Shown: positions 1 to 8,432 of the stretch, one piece after another
Layout of the letters: each line of letters begins with the position of its first letter
How positions within the stretch are numbered: the first letter of the stretch is position 1
Origin: REEB509 sp049314555
Lineage (GTDB): Bacteria; Pseudomonadota; Alphaproteobacteria; Caulobacterales; Aquidulcibacteraceae
Assembly: GCA_049314555.1 (NCBI GenBank)
Contig: JBMOEW010000006.1
Span: forward strand, 34,253-98,252
Length of the DNA: 64,000 nt
Direction: 5' to 3'
Program-made: the position numbers and the translations under genes
The notes under the pieces: generated by a model
What the model was told of the DNA's origin: nothing
Databases searched by the model: none
Seen by the model: the letters and a program-made list of their open reading frames with translations, nothing else

Positions 1-133
1 GGCAGGCGCGCAGGTGTCCGTTGCCAAGCCCTCCGTGTTGGGCACGCAAGGCGAAGTCAGCGTGGTGATCATGCGCCTTGCCGACCACGCCGAGCAACAC
101 CACACCAAGTCTATCGCCGAGGCCAACCGATGA
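1..133 (+). CDS. folB: Dihydroneopterin aldolase-like protein, C-terminal end (partial)
   Basis: The frame is open from the window edge and ends at a TGA that overlaps the ATG of the next gene (ATGA). Only about 43 residues are visible. They read VSVAKPSVLGTQGEVSVVI followed by a short basic tail, which resembles the C-terminal strand of FolB/dihydroneopterin aldolases (a KP motif, then a final beta strand). The family converts dihydroneopterin to hydroxymethyldihydropterin in folate synthesis. The following pteridine-reductase-like SDR, coupled by the overlapping stop and start, supports a pterin role. The family call is tentative because the catalytic part lies outside the window. Confidence 0.55.
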   Translation, partial: AGAQVSVAKPSVLGTQGEVSVVIMRLADHAEQHHTKSIAEANR

Positions 134-894
134 CCCAATCGCCGATGGGTTGGGTGCTGATCACCGGCGCTGGCAAAAGGCTTGGCCGCGCTGTCGCAGA
201 ACACCTTAGTGATCATGGCTGGGCCATCGCGCTCCACTACAACAGCGCTCGCAGCGAAGCAGAAGCCCTCACCGCCGCGATCATCGCCAAGGGCGCAGCA
301 GCGATTGCCATCGGTGCCGACCTCGCCGATCCTGCCGCCGCCCAAGGCCTGTGCCAACAGGCATCAGCTGCGTCCGGTTCCCCCTTGAGCGGGCTAGTCA
401 ACTGCGCCTCAATCTTCGAGCATGATACCATCGACACCCTCACCCCGGCCCTGTTTGAACAGCACATGCGCGTCAACACACTGGCCCCGATGCTGCTGTG
501 TCAGGCCTTCGCGCATGCCTTGCCGGAGGGGCACACCGGGGCCATCGTCAACTTCCTGGATTTCAAGCTCGCGCAACCGTATCCAGACCATCTCTCCTAC
601 ACCCTCTCAAAATACGCATTGATGGGCGGTTGCGAAATGCTGGCGCGGGGCTTGGCCCCGCGTGTCCGCGTCAACGCTGTGGCCCCTGGCTATGTGTTGC
701 CCTCGCCGGGCCAACCGCAGGAAGACTTTGAACGCCTGCACGCCAACACCCCGCTCGCCCGCGGAGCCACCCCTTCAGACATAGCCAGCGCTGTGCGCTA
801 TTTGCTCGAAAGCCCCGCCATCACCGGCCAGACCATCTATGTCGATGCCGGCCTTCGCTTTCGCAGCTTTGACCGCGATCTGGCATTCATGTAG
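130..894 (+). CDS. SDR family oxidoreductase, pteridine-reductase/FolM-like
   Basis: A 254-residue short-chain dehydrogenase. The N-terminal nucleotide-binding motif is TGAGKRLG (residues 13-20), the form seen in pteridine reductases and FolM, with a basic residue that favours NADPH. An NCAS-type segment follows (about 91-94), and the catalytic YxxxK is YTLSK (about 157-161). The C-terminus ends in a typical SDR tail (ITGQTIYVDAGLRF). Its ATG overlaps the stop of the upstream folB-like gene, so the two are probably translated together. Inference: reduction of dihydromonapterin or dihydrobiopterin in folate/pterin metabolism. A general SDR function cannot be excluded. Confidence 0.8.
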   Translation: MTQSPMGWVLITGAGKRLGRAVAEHLSDHGWAIALHYNSARSEAEALTAAIIAKGAAAIAIGADLADPAAAQGLCQQASAASGSPLSGLVNCASIFEHDTIDTLTPALFEQHMRVNTLAPMLLCQAFAHALPEGHTGAIVNFLDFKLAQPYPDHLSYTLSKYALMGGCEMLARGLAPRVRVNAVAPGYVLPSPGQPQEDFERLHANTPLARGATPSDIASAVRYLLESPAITGQTIYVDAGLRFRSFDRDLAFM

Positions 895-941
895 CGCCAA
901 ATTGTTCTTTATTTGTTCTTTTTTGGCGGTAGGGTTTCTGC

Positions 942-2036
942 ATGCCGCCGCGCCCGATTGCCCTGAACCCAGAAAACAGCGCCACGCACCGCGGTCGCGG
1001 CGCGCTAACAAACATCACCGGGCGCTATGAAAAGACAAGCCGCGAAAAAGAAGCCGATGGCTGGGATAGCGCGCCAGAGCCGCAAAGCCTTGCCACCTCG
1101 ATCACGGAAGAAGTCGCCAAGTCGGCCATCTCCTATAACACCAGCCCAGATATCAGCTTCGATCGAACCGTAAACCCGTATCGCGGCTGCGAGCATGGCT
1201 GTGTGTACTGCTACGCCAGACCCAACCACGCCTATGTGGGCCTTTCACCCGGCCTGGATTTTGAATCCCGCCTGTTCGTCAAATCCAACGCCATCGAAAA
1301 GCTGAGCGAAGAACTGGCCCAACCCGGCTACAAGCCGGCTACGCTGATGCTCTCTGGCGTTACCGATTGCTATCAACCCATCGAACGAACCCATCGCCTC
1401 ACGCGCCGCGTGCTGGAAACGATGCTCGCCTGGCACCACCCCGTGGCAATCACCACGAAATCCGCTTTGGTCCTGCGCGACATCGATGTTCTGCAGGAGT
1501 TGGCGAAACTGCGGCTTGTGAAAATTGCCCTGTCGATCACCACGCTTGATCCAAGGCTCGCCCGCCGTTTGGAACCCCGCGCCACCACCCCCGCAAAACG
1601 CCTCGCCGCCATCGAGGGCCTCGCCAAGGCCGGCGTGCCAACCTCGGTCATGGTCGCACCGATCATTCCGGGCCTGACGGACACCGAAATCGAAGCGATT
1701 ATCTCCGCTGCTGCCACAGCAGGGGCCCGCAGTGCCGGCTACGTGCTGTTGCGCTTGCCGCTAGAACTCAAAGCGCTGATGCAGGAGTGGCTACACACCC
1801 ACACACCCGCCCGCGCAAGCCACGTCTGGCGCCTCCTCACCGACACCCACAACGGCGCGGTTTATCAATCGCAATTCGGCCTGCGCCAGCGGGGATCAGG
1901 GCCCTATGCGCAACTGATCGCGCAACGTTTTCGCATGGCCCTGCGTCGCAATCATTTGCAAGCCCCGCGCTTCGACCTGGACACTACCCTCTTCCGAAAA
2001 CCACCAACCGCAGGTGATCAACTGCCGCTGTTTTGA
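942..2036 (+). CDS. PA0069-family radical SAM protein (SplB-like)
   Basis: A 364-residue protein with the radical SAM signature CEHGCVYCYAR near residues 83-93 (Cx3Cx2C), set in the context NPYRGCEHGC that marks the PA0069/SplB-like branch. An acidic/GE-like segment and a LSGVTDCYQPIE stretch follow, as in that family. The C-terminal part is basic and ends PTAGDQLPLF. The enzyme should bind a 4Fe-4S cluster and S-adenosylmethionine in the cytoplasm. The substrate is not established for this group, and I do not assign one. The gene stands alone between the SDR and a metallopeptidase, in the same direction. Confidence 0.85.
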   Translation: MPPRPIALNPENSATHRGRGALTNITGRYEKTSREKEADGWDSAPEPQSLATSITEEVAKSAISYNTSPDISFDRTVNPYRGCEHGCVYCYARPNHAYVGLSPGLDFESRLFVKSNAIEKLSEELAQPGYKPATLMLSGVTDCYQPIERTHRLTRRVLETMLAWHHPVAITTKSALVLRDIDVLQELAKLRLVKIALSITTLDPRLARRLEPRATTPAKRLAAIEGLAKAGVPTSVMVAPIIPGLTDTEIEAIISAAATAGARSAGYVLLRLPLELKALMQEWLHTHTPARASHVWRLLTDTHNGAVYQSQFGLRQRGSGPYAQLIAQRFRMALRRNHLQAPRFDLDTTLFRKPPTAGDQLPLF

Positions 2037-2100
2037 TTGACGGCTGGCGCGCGTCCATTAGGCGGAGTATGAAACCTTAAGGAACGGGGAGGAGTGGCCG

Positions 2101-3054
2101 ATGCGCCTCGACAATCAGCGACGCAGTGACAACATCGAGGATCGCCGCGGCATGCGCGGTCCACGCGGTGGCGGCGGCGGCGGCCTTCCGGTGCGCACCG
2201 GCGGTCTTGGCATCGGTGGGCTCATCATCATCGGCCTGATCATGCTGTTTTTCCCGGGCGCGCGCGATCTGCTGGGCGGGCTATTGACGGGCGGTGCCGG
2301 TGGCTTGAGCGCCCCAGGTGCCGTTGAAGGCGATGCCTCCGCCCCAGCTGAAGGGGCCCGCACCGGTTGCCCACAAGGCGATCAGGCCTGCGATTTTCTG
2401 GCAGCCGTGCTCGGCTCCACAGAAGACAAATGGACCCAGGCCTTCGCTGCAGGCCAACTTCCCAACTACGGCCGCAACCCTGGCGCTTACGTCCCCCCAA
2501 CTCTGGTGCTGTATGACAGCCCTGTGGTGGAAACCGGCGGCTGCGGCGACGTCCCCAATTCGGCCGGCCCCTTCTACTGCCCGGGCGATCAAAAGCTATA
2601 CATCGACCTGAGCTTCTTTGACGTCCTGTCGCGGCGCTTGAATTCGCCGGGCGATTTCGCCCAGGCTTACGTTGTCGCCCATGAAGTGGGCCACCACGTG
2701 CAAAACCTGATCGGTGCTACAGAAATTCGCCAGGAAGCGGCCATGCGCGGCGGCGCCGGGGCCAACCAAATGTCCGTTCGCCTGGAACTGCAGGCAGACT
2801 GCCTGGCCGGCACCTGGGCAAGCTTTGCCAATCGCGGCGGCCAGTTGGCCCCCGGCGATCTGGATGAAGCATTGAACGCCGCGCACAACATCGGCGACGA
2901 CACGCTTCAACAGGGCCAGCAAGGCTATGCCCGCCCCGAAACCTTCACCCATGGGTCTTCCGAACAGCGCCGTCGGTGGTTCCAACGCGGTGCCCAATCA
3001 GGTGACCCGCGCCAGTGTGACACCTTCGCCGTCCGCGACTACAGCCAACTCTAA
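2101..3054 (+). CDS. Neutral zinc metallopeptidase, YpfJ/KPN_02809 family
   Basis: A 317-residue protein with a strong ribosome site (GGGGAGGAG) 5 bases before the ATG. The N-terminus is Arg/Gly-rich, followed by one hydrophobic segment (about residues 38-58, LGIGGLIIIGLIMLFF), so the protein is probably membrane-anchored with its bulk outside the cytoplasm. The zinc motif HEVGHHVQN is near residue 195, and the third ligand is probably in ELQADCLAGTWA about 35 residues later. Two Cys pairs precede the active site. These features match the putative neutral zinc metallopeptidase family. The physiological substrate is unknown. Confidence 0.87.
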   Translation: MRLDNQRRSDNIEDRRGMRGPRGGGGGGLPVRTGGLGIGGLIIIGLIMLFFPGARDLLGGLLTGGAGGLSAPGAVEGDASAPAEGARTGCPQGDQACDFLAAVLGSTEDKWTQAFAAGQLPNYGRNPGAYVPPTLVLYDSPVVETGGCGDVPNSAGPFYCPGDQKLYIDLSFFDVLSRRLNSPGDFAQAYVVAHEVGHHVQNLIGATEIRQEAAMRGGAGANQMSVRLELQADCLAGTWASFANRGGQLAPGDLDEALNAAHNIGDDTLQQGQQGYARPETFTHGSSEQRRRWFQRGAQSGDPRQCDTFAVRDYSQL

Positions 3055-3111
3055 GCCGGCCCAAACAACGCCAGAAGACAACGCCGCCAGAATCGCGCCA
3101 CCGCTTTGCCC

Positions 3112-3687
3112 ATGATCCTATGCGGCGTGGATGAAGCGGGGCGCGGCCCCTGGGCGGGTCCAGTGGTGGCAGCCGCCGTGATCTTGCCCCCCGCCGGCGC
3201 GCCTGCCGGGGCCGGCGACAGCAAAACCCTCACCGCCCAAAAGCGCGCGCGCCTGGAAACTCTGATCCAACAGTCCTGCGTGTGGGCAATCGGTGAAGCC
3301 AGCGTCGAAGAGATCGACCGCCTCAACATCCGCCAAGCCACCCACCTCGCCATGCGCCGCGCGGTTGAAGGCCTGGCCACATCACCAGCGCTGGCGCTGG
3401 TCGACGGCAACGATGCACCGCGCTTGCCATGCCCGGTGCGCACGATTATCGGCGGCGATGCCACCGAACCGGCCATCGCCTGCGCTTCAATCCTGGCGAA
3501 GGAACACCGCGACCGCCTCATGGTTGCCGCCTGCGCTCTCTATCCCGGCTACGGCTTCGCCCGCCACAAAGGCTACGGCTCCCCCGAGCATCAGCGCGCC
3601 CTCGCCGAGATCGGCCCCTGCCCGCTACATCGCCTGACGTTCAAGCCGGTTGCCGCTTCCCAGAGATCAGCCGCGTCGCCAAAATGA
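3112..3687 (+). CDS. rnhB: Ribonuclease HII
   Basis: Removes RNA from RNA-DNA hybrids, including single misincorporated ribonucleotides. The N-terminal DEAGRG motif (residues 6-11) supplies two catalytic acids. LVDGN and ASILAKEHRDRLM supply the others. I take ATG 3112 (MILCGVDEAGRG) rather than the TTG two codons earlier, because family members start this close to the motif. At about 191 residues it is normal length. Its 3' end overlaps the extended 3' end of the interrupted TMEM175 gene on the other strand by 47 bases. Confidence 0.93.
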   Translation: MILCGVDEAGRGPWAGPVVAAAVILPPAGAPAGAGDSKTLTAQKRARLETLIQQSCVWAIGEASVEEIDRLNIRQATHLAMRRAVEGLATSPALALVDGNDAPRLPCPVRTIIGGDATEPAIACASILAKEHRDRLMVAACALYPGYGFARHKGYGSPEHQRALAEIGPCPLHRLTFKPVAASQRSAASPK

Positions 3688-4288
3688 GCGGCGCGATCGC
3701 CAACGGTGCCCACCGCGCCAAATCCCCACGACCGGCCTGAATAAGCACAATCACCACCACAAACACCAAGCCCGGCGTGGCACCCCGGATCGCGGCCACC
3801 CACTACGCGCGCACCGTGTCAATACCGCTCGTCAACCGGCCACGCCCCCAGCTGACCGCAGTCCACAGCGCAACCTGCGCCACACTCGCCGCAATCATCA
3901 CGCCGCCATCCACCTCCAACGACACCGGGTTGGACAAGTGCGCGCCGAGCAGCGCCGAGATGTAAGGGATTAGCGCGATCGAAAACAAAAAGAACAGATT
4001 GATGACGGCAAACCACCAATCAAACACCCGCAAATTGCGCATGATCCGCATGTGCGCCGCCCAAAACACGGAAACGAGCGCGAAACTCACAGTGAACGCA
4101 AAAAAGGTTTGCGAATCCGCCAGCACCGCATGCCACAGCGCATCGCCCGATAGGTTTTCCCCTTCAGGCGGGCGCAGCTCCAAAATCAGCAATGTCAGCA
4201 CGATCGCAAACACGGCATCGCGAAAAAACACCATGCGATCGATGAGGCGTCCACCAGCCCCTTCTCCAACGCTTTCGGGATGCAACAT
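3641..4288 (-). pseudogene. TMEM175 (DUF1211)-family channel gene interrupted by an in-frame TAG
   Basis: From ATG 4288 the frame gives 161 residues with the family's first-helix signature FRDAVFAIVLTLLILELR and three further membrane helices (SQTFFAFTVSFAL; WWFAVINLFFLF; MIAASVAQVALWTAV), then stops at TAG 3803-3805. Reading on in the same frame gives 53 more residues to a TGA at 3641-3643. These contain two further hydrophobic helices (GLVFVVVIVLIQ and WAPLAIAPLILATRLI). The joined product is 215 codons with six helices, the expected size and topology for bacterial TMEM175 potassium channels. A single point mutation, a base-call error or amber readthrough could explain this. The start overlaps no other gene and is divergent from ccrM. 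Confidence 0.7.
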
Positions 4289-4376
4289 GGTCTGCCCCGC
4301 TCCAATGCCCGCAATTATGCCCGCGCCCTGGACCGTCACAACCAGAAGCCAAACCCGCAAAGCCCCCACACACAGC

Positions 4377-4461
4377 GAATCGTACCGCTGGGGATTCTCA
4401 AGCGTGAATCCTTTGTTTACTGTGACACGCGATGGTGCAGCCTTGACACCAACGGGGACTC
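4377..4461 (+). promoter_or_regulatory. Cluster of four GANTC sites in the ccrM leader
   Basis: GANTC occurs at 4377 (GAATC), 4393 (GATTC), 4406 (GAATC) and 4457 (GACTC), all within 85 bases immediately before the ccrM ATG. GANTC is the CcrM target. In Caulobacter the ccrM promoter region carries GANTC sites and responds to methylation state. I infer similar self-control here. I do not see a clear CtrA TTAA-N7-TTAA box in this stretch. Confidence 0.6.
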
Positions 4462-4462
4462 A

Positions 4463-5542
4463 ATGACCGCCAAATTGCGCGACCAGATCATCGAGGGCGA
4501 TTGCATCGAAGCCATGCGCGGCCTTCCCAAGGGCTGCGCCGACCTCGTGTTTGCCGATCCGCCCTACAATCTGCAGCTGGGCGGCAACCTCACAAGGCCA
4601 GACAACTCCCGTGTCGATGGGGTTGACAACGAGTGGGACAAGTTCAGCGATTTCGCGGCCTATGATGCCTTCACCCGCGCCTGGATGGGGGCCGCCCGCG
4701 ATTGCCTGAAGGACGATGGCGCGTTGTGGGTCATCGGTGCCTATCACAACATTTTCCGCGTCGGCGCGATCCTGCAGGACCTTGGCTTCTGGATTTTGAA
4801 TGACGTGGTGTGGCGCAAGTCCAACCCGATGCCAAACTTCAAAGGCACCCGGCTGACCAACGCCCACGAAACCCTGATTTGGGCGGCCAAATCGCCAAAG
4901 GCCAAATACACGTTTCACTATGACGCCCTGAAAATGCTCAATGACGACGTGCAGATGCGCTCCGATTGGACGATCCCACTGTGCACCGGCCAAGAACGCA
5001 TCAAGGCCCAAGATGGCAAAAAGGCCCACCCCACCCAAAAGCCAGAAGCCCTGCTGCACCGGATTGTGTTGGCCACCACCCGCCCCGGCGATTTGATCCT
5101 CGATCCCTTCTTCGGCACCGGCACCACGGGTGCCTCCGCCAAGCGGCTCGGCCGGCATTATCTTGGCATTGAAAGAGACCCCGCCTACGCCAAAGTCGCC
5201 CGCGCGCGCCTGAAAGACATCGCGGCTGTGCCCGCGCAGGATTTGGCGATTACAGGCTCCAAAAAGCAGGAACCCCGCGTGCCCTTTGGCCAAGTGATCG
5301 AGGCCGGCTATTTAAGCCCCGGTGATCTTCTGGTATCGCCAGACGGCCGCTGGCGGGCCCGCGTGCGCGCCGATGGCAGCCTTGCGGTTGGCGATCAAAC
5401 CGGCTCCATCCACCGCATGGGCGCTCACGTCACCGAAGCCCCCGCCTGCAATGGCTGGACCTTCTGGCATGTCGAAACCGACACCGGCCTCAAGCCGATC
5501 GACATCTACCGCCGCGAAATCCGCCAAACCCTTTACGGCTGA
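4463..5542 (+). CDS. ccrM: Cell-cycle DNA adenine methyltransferase CcrM (GANTC)
   Basis: A 359-residue beta-class N6-adenine methyltransferase, the length of Caulobacter CcrM. I take ATG 4463 (MTAKLRDQIIEGDC). The longer open frame upstream is unlike the family and overlaps the divergent TMEM175 gene. The catalytic DPPY is at about residue 32, in ADPPYNLQLGG. The SAM-binding FFGTGTTG is near residue 215. The C-terminal domain (VIEAGYLSPGDLLVSPDGRW to the end) is the RAMA-type domain that recognises DNA in CcrM. It should methylate the A of GANTC late in the cell cycle. It is convergent with mutY (10-base overlap), and its leader carries four of its own target sites. Confidence 0.95.
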   Translation: MTAKLRDQIIEGDCIEAMRGLPKGCADLVFADPPYNLQLGGNLTRPDNSRVDGVDNEWDKFSDFAAYDAFTRAWMGAARDCLKDDGALWVIGAYHNIFRVGAILQDLGFWILNDVVWRKSNPMPNFKGTRLTNAHETLIWAAKSPKAKYTFHYDALKMLNDDVQMRSDWTIPLCTGQERIKAQDGKKAHPTQKPEALLHRIVLATTRPGDLILDPFFGTGTTGASAKRLGRHYLGIERDPAYAKVARARLKDIAAVPAQDLAITGSKKQEPRVPFGQVIEAGYLSPGDLLVSPDGRWRARVRADGSLAVGDQTGSIHRMGAHVTEAPACNGWTFWHVETDTGLKPIDIYRREIRQTLYG

Positions 5543-6609
5543 GCCGCCATCGCCAGGCGGGCAGCCTTCGCAAACACGCTGGGCAGGCCGGCAGCCTCGA
5601 CGCCCGCCACCGGCACCCACCACCCCTCACCCCGGGGCGCGCCGCCATGCGCCACCTGCACCGTGAGCGTCAGCGAAAAATGCGTGAACACGTGCTGCAC
5701 GACGCCCACCTGCTGCCATAGCCCAGAAGCGGGCGCGTGCTCGGCGAGCGTCACAGAATCAACAGCCTGCCCCGTCCACGGCGTTGAGGGCAAGCCAGCC
5801 ATCCCCCCAAGCAACCCCCGCCCCGGCCGACGCACCAGCCAAACCCCGGCCTCACTTTGCAACCAAAACGCGGCCCCATGTCGCTCGGGCTTGGCCTCCT
5901 TGGCCAGCTTGCGCGGATAGGTCTCGGGGGCACCTTGAGCCCGCGCCGCACACGCCCGCGAAATCGGACACAACAAGCACTTGGGCGACCGCGGCGCACA
6001 CACCGTTGCCCCCAAATCCATCATGGCCTGGGCAAAATCCCCCGGTCGTTCGCCTTGAAACACAATGCCCGCAAGCGAGCGCAAGGCCGGCTTCGACACC
6101 GGCAATGGCGCTTCGACCGCAAACAGCCGGGAAATCACCCGCTCGACATTGCCGTCTACCACCACCGCTGGGCGATCAAACGCAATCGCTGCGATCGCCG
6201 CCGCCGTGTAGGGGCCAATCCCCGGCAAAGCCCGCCACCCCTCTTCGGTTTCTGGAAACTGCCCGCCCGCCGCGGCAATCACTTGGGCTGCGGCATGCAG
6301 GCTGCGCGCACGACTGTAATACCCAAGCCCAGCCCAAAGCCGCATCACCTCGGCCTCCGGCGCGTCCGCCAAGTCCTGGACCGTGGCAAACGCGTCCATG
6401 AACCGCGCGAAATACCCCACCACCGCCGCCACGGTGGTTTGTTGCAGCATCACCTCAGACACCCACACCCGATACGGATCAGGTCGCACGCCGCGACGGC
6501 GGTCAGACGGCGAAACGCGCCAGGCCAACACCCGCGCCTGCCCATCATACCACCCCAAAAGCGCCGCCCGCAGGCTAGCCACATCCAAAGCGTTAACGTT
6601 GTTAACCAT
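5533..6609 (-). CDS. mutY: A/G-specific adenine glycosylase MutY
   Basis: Removes A mispaired with 8-oxoguanine. Of 358 residues, the N-terminal half holds VSEVMLQQTTV (catalytic Glu), the helix-hairpin-helix LPGIGPYTA and the catalytic Asp in VVVDGN. The 4Fe-4S ligands follow in CAPRSPKCLLCPISRAC (Cx6Cx2Cx5C). The C-terminal Nudix-like domain that reads 8-oxoG is present (AFWLQSEAGVWLVRRPGRGLLGGM). It is convergent with ccrM and divergent from the DciA-like gene (32-base gap). Confidence 0.95.
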   Translation of the reverse strand: MVNNVNALDVASLRAALLGWYDGQARVLAWRVSPSDRRRGVRPDPYRVWVSEVMLQQTTVAAVVGYFARFMDAFATVQDLADAPEAEVMRLWAGLGYYSRARSLHAAAQVIAAAGGQFPETEEGWRALPGIGPYTAAAIAAIAFDRPAVVVDGNVERVISRLFAVEAPLPVSKPALRSLAGIVFQGERPGDFAQAMMDLGATVCAPRSPKCLLCPISRACAARAQGAPETYPRKLAKEAKPERHGAAFWLQSEAGVWLVRRPGRGLLGGMAGLPSTPWTGQAVDSVTLAEHAPASGLWQQVGVVQHVFTHFSLTLTVQVAHGGAPRGEGWWVPVAGVEAAGLPSVFAKAARLAMAAQP

Positions 6610-6641
6610 TCGTTAGGGTCTTCCCAGCGTCATACTGCCCG

Positions 6642-7181
6642 ATGGTGATGTTTGCTCGATTCCGCGCGCAGGAAGCGCGCCGCACGCACGAAGAACGCGA
6701 AGCCGTGGCCGAAGCCCGCCTCGCCTCGGTGCAAGCGCGCCCCCCCGCAAAAGCCGCACCAATGGCTGCGGGCCATGCCGCAAAGGTGCTGCGCCCGTTG
6801 ATGAAGGGTGTGGGCGGCGGCCTGTCAGACCTCAAGCGCGGCTGGACCGAGATCATCGGCGCCAGCATGGCCCGCGCGACAGCCCCAGAAAAGTTCGCCG
6901 GCGGCGTCTTGACCATTAGGGCAGCCTCCGCGGTTGCCCCATTCGTCCAACACCAGCAGGCCCTAATCATGGAGCGCTGCGCCCTCGCGGGCGTCACCGT
7001 TACCGCGGTCAAGATCGTCCAAGGCCCACTGCCCAAAGTCGAAGGCACAAATCTGCGCCCCGTGGCCCGCAAGTTGACCCCGCAGGAGGAAGCAGCCCTC
7101 GCCGCCGATGTTAGCGAAATTCCCCCCGGTCGCCTGCGCGACGCCCTCACCCGCTTGGGCCGCGCCGTCCGCAGCCGCTGA
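6642..7181 (+). CDS. DciA-like DUF721 domain protein
   Basis: A 179-residue protein. The N-terminal third is charged and probably disordered. The DUF721 core follows (about residues 55-135: GLSDLKRGWTEIIGASMARATAPEKFAGGVLTI is its start), with the family pattern of a W in the first helix and a hydrophobic strand after a short GG turn. DUF721 includes DciA, the ancestral loader or operator of the DnaB helicase, so a replication role is likely but inferred. The start may be either of two close ATGs (6642 or 6648). The order mutY-DUF721-DsbA is common in alphaproteobacteria. Confidence 0.75.
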   Translation: MVMFARFRAQEARRTHEEREAVAEARLASVQARPPAKAAPMAAGHAAKVLRPLMKGVGGGLSDLKRGWTEIIGASMARATAPEKFAGGVLTIRAASAVAPFVQHQQALIMERCALAGVTVTAVKIVQGPLPKVEGTNLRPVARKLTPQEEAALAADVSEIPPGRLRDALTRLGRAVRSR

Positions 7182-7271
7182 CCAAACCGCATCCCGCCTG
7201 CCGCCCCCGCTTGGCGACATGACAAACCTGGACTAGGAACCTCGCATAAACGCCTGTGTGAGGAGCCGTCC

Positions 7272-7925
7272 ATGTCCCTGTCCCGCCGCTCAATTCTGGC
7301 CGCGTCCGCCGGCATGGCTGTCTTGGGCTCGATTGGGCTTGCTGGTTGCGAAAAAAAGGCCTTCACCCCGACAGACGGCGATATGGCTCTAGGCGCAGAA
7401 ACGGCCAAGGTCACGCTGATCGAGTATTTCTCCGCCACCTGTGGTCATTGCGCCCACTTTCACATGAATGTGTATCCGCAAATCAAGACCAATTACGTGG
7501 ATACCGGCCGCATCCGCTACGTGTTCCGCGAACTGCTGACGCCGCCCGCCGCGGTCTCCTTGGCCGGCTTCCAGGTCGCCCGCTGTGGCGGCGCCACCAC
7601 AGAACAGTATATGTCGCGGCTGGGCGTCATGTTTGAGAATCAAAGTTCAATTCTGTCGGGCTCGCCCGCGGCGATTCGTGAGCGCCTGATCGAGATTGGG
7701 CGCGCCGCAGGCCTTTCCGAAGATCAAGTGACCGCCTGCATTTCCGACGAAACAGGCCCCACCCGCACCCGCGCGTTTGAAGAGCAAGCCGCCAAAGACG
7801 GTGCCACCGGCACCCCCACGTTCCTGATCAACGGCACGGTTTGGACACCACCGCCCGGCACGCCCAATGCCACCTATGAACAGATTTCTGCAGCGCTTGA
7901 CGAAGCCCTGACGGCCGCAGGCTGA
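7272..7925 (+). CDS. DsbA-family thiol-disulfide oxidoreductase, putative lipoprotein
   Basis: A 217-residue exported protein. The N-terminus SRRSILAASAGMAVLGSIG has Arg-Arg ahead of a hydrophobic core and ends in the lipobox LAGC (about residues 23-26), so it is probably lipid-anchored on the periplasmic side. The thioredoxin-fold active site is CGHC in SATCGHCAHF (about residue 58). The cis-Pro loop is GTPTFLING (about 179-187). This is the Thioredoxin_4/DsbA-like branch. It should make or reshuffle disulfides in exported proteins. A GAGGAG ribosome site precedes the ATG. It is placed after the DciA-like gene, 90 bases downstream. Confidence 0.85.
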   Translation: MSLSRRSILAASAGMAVLGSIGLAGCEKKAFTPTDGDMALGAETAKVTLIEYFSATCGHCAHFHMNVYPQIKTNYVDTGRIRYVFRELLTPPAAVSLAGFQVARCGGATTEQYMSRLGVMFENQSSILSGSPAAIRERLIEIGRAAGLSEDQVTACISDETGPTRTRAFEEQAAKDGATGTPTFLINGTVWTPPPGTPNATYEQISAALDEALTAAG

Positions 7926-7954
7926 GTCAGAACGGCAATAAACACTTGGTTTGC

Positions 7955-7982
7955 TTGACACGTCAGAAGCGGCGCCTATTGT
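7955..7982 (+). promoter_or_regulatory. Sigma-70-like promoter of the F0 ATP synthase operon
   Basis: TTGACA at 7955-7960 is separated by 16 bases from TATTGT at 7977-7982, 25 bases before the atpI start. The -35 is a perfect consensus match and the -10 is fair. It lies in the only non-coding gap before atpI. No start site is proven. Confidence 0.5.
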
Positions 7983-8006
7983 CCGCGCCGGTCGCGGGGG
8001 CAGTCC

Positions 8007-8414
8007 ATGCCAGATGAGCGGATGCCTGAGGAAGGGTCTGAACCACGCGATCGCCTCGAAGCGTCGAATCGCGCCGTCACTGATGCGCTCGATCGTCGTG
8101 AAGCCGAGGCGCGCAAATCCGCCGAGCGCGAAGCGCAGGTGCGGGTGGCGCGACGCGAGGGTGCAGCCTGGCGGGTGGTGACGGATCTGATCGCCGCCAC
8201 CGCTGTCGGGTCCCTGATCGGCTTCGTCTTGGACAGAACCATCGATTCAACGCCCTTCGGGCTGATCGTTGGGCTGTTTGCGGGGTTTGGCTTGGGCATG
8301 TGGCGCGCGGCAAAGTCAGCTGCGCGCTTGCAAGCGCAGGCAAATAGCGATCAACACCCCATGGCTCCGCCGCCGGCGGCCGCCCCTGGGGCTGGCGACG
8401 CGGACAAAGAGTAG
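8007..8414 (+). CDS. atpI: ATP synthase accessory protein AtpI
   Basis: A 135-residue small membrane protein heading the F0 operon. The first 55 residues are highly charged (Arg/Glu-rich, probably helical). Two membrane helices follow (about 58-78 VVTDLIAATAVGSLIGFVL and 87-105 FGLIVGLFAGFGLGMW), with Gly-x-x-x-Gly patterns typical of AtpI/AtpZ. The family is thought to help assemble the c-ring or import magnesium. It sits 18 bases ahead of atpB, on the same transcript. Confidence 0.85.
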   Translation: MPDERMPEEGSEPRDRLEASNRAVTDALDRREAEARKSAEREAQVRVARREGAAWRVVTDLIAATAVGSLIGFVLDRTIDSTPFGLIVGLFAGFGLGMWRAAKSAARLQAQANSDQHPMAPPPAAAPGAGDADKE

Positions 8415-8432
8415 TTTCGAGAGGCAGCAAGC

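Noticed and set aside
4280..4462. Longer N-terminus for CcrM
   Set aside because: The open frame continues 61 codons upstream, but that part overlaps the divergent TMEM175 gene and the GANTC leader and is unlike any CcrM. ATG 4463 gives the family length.
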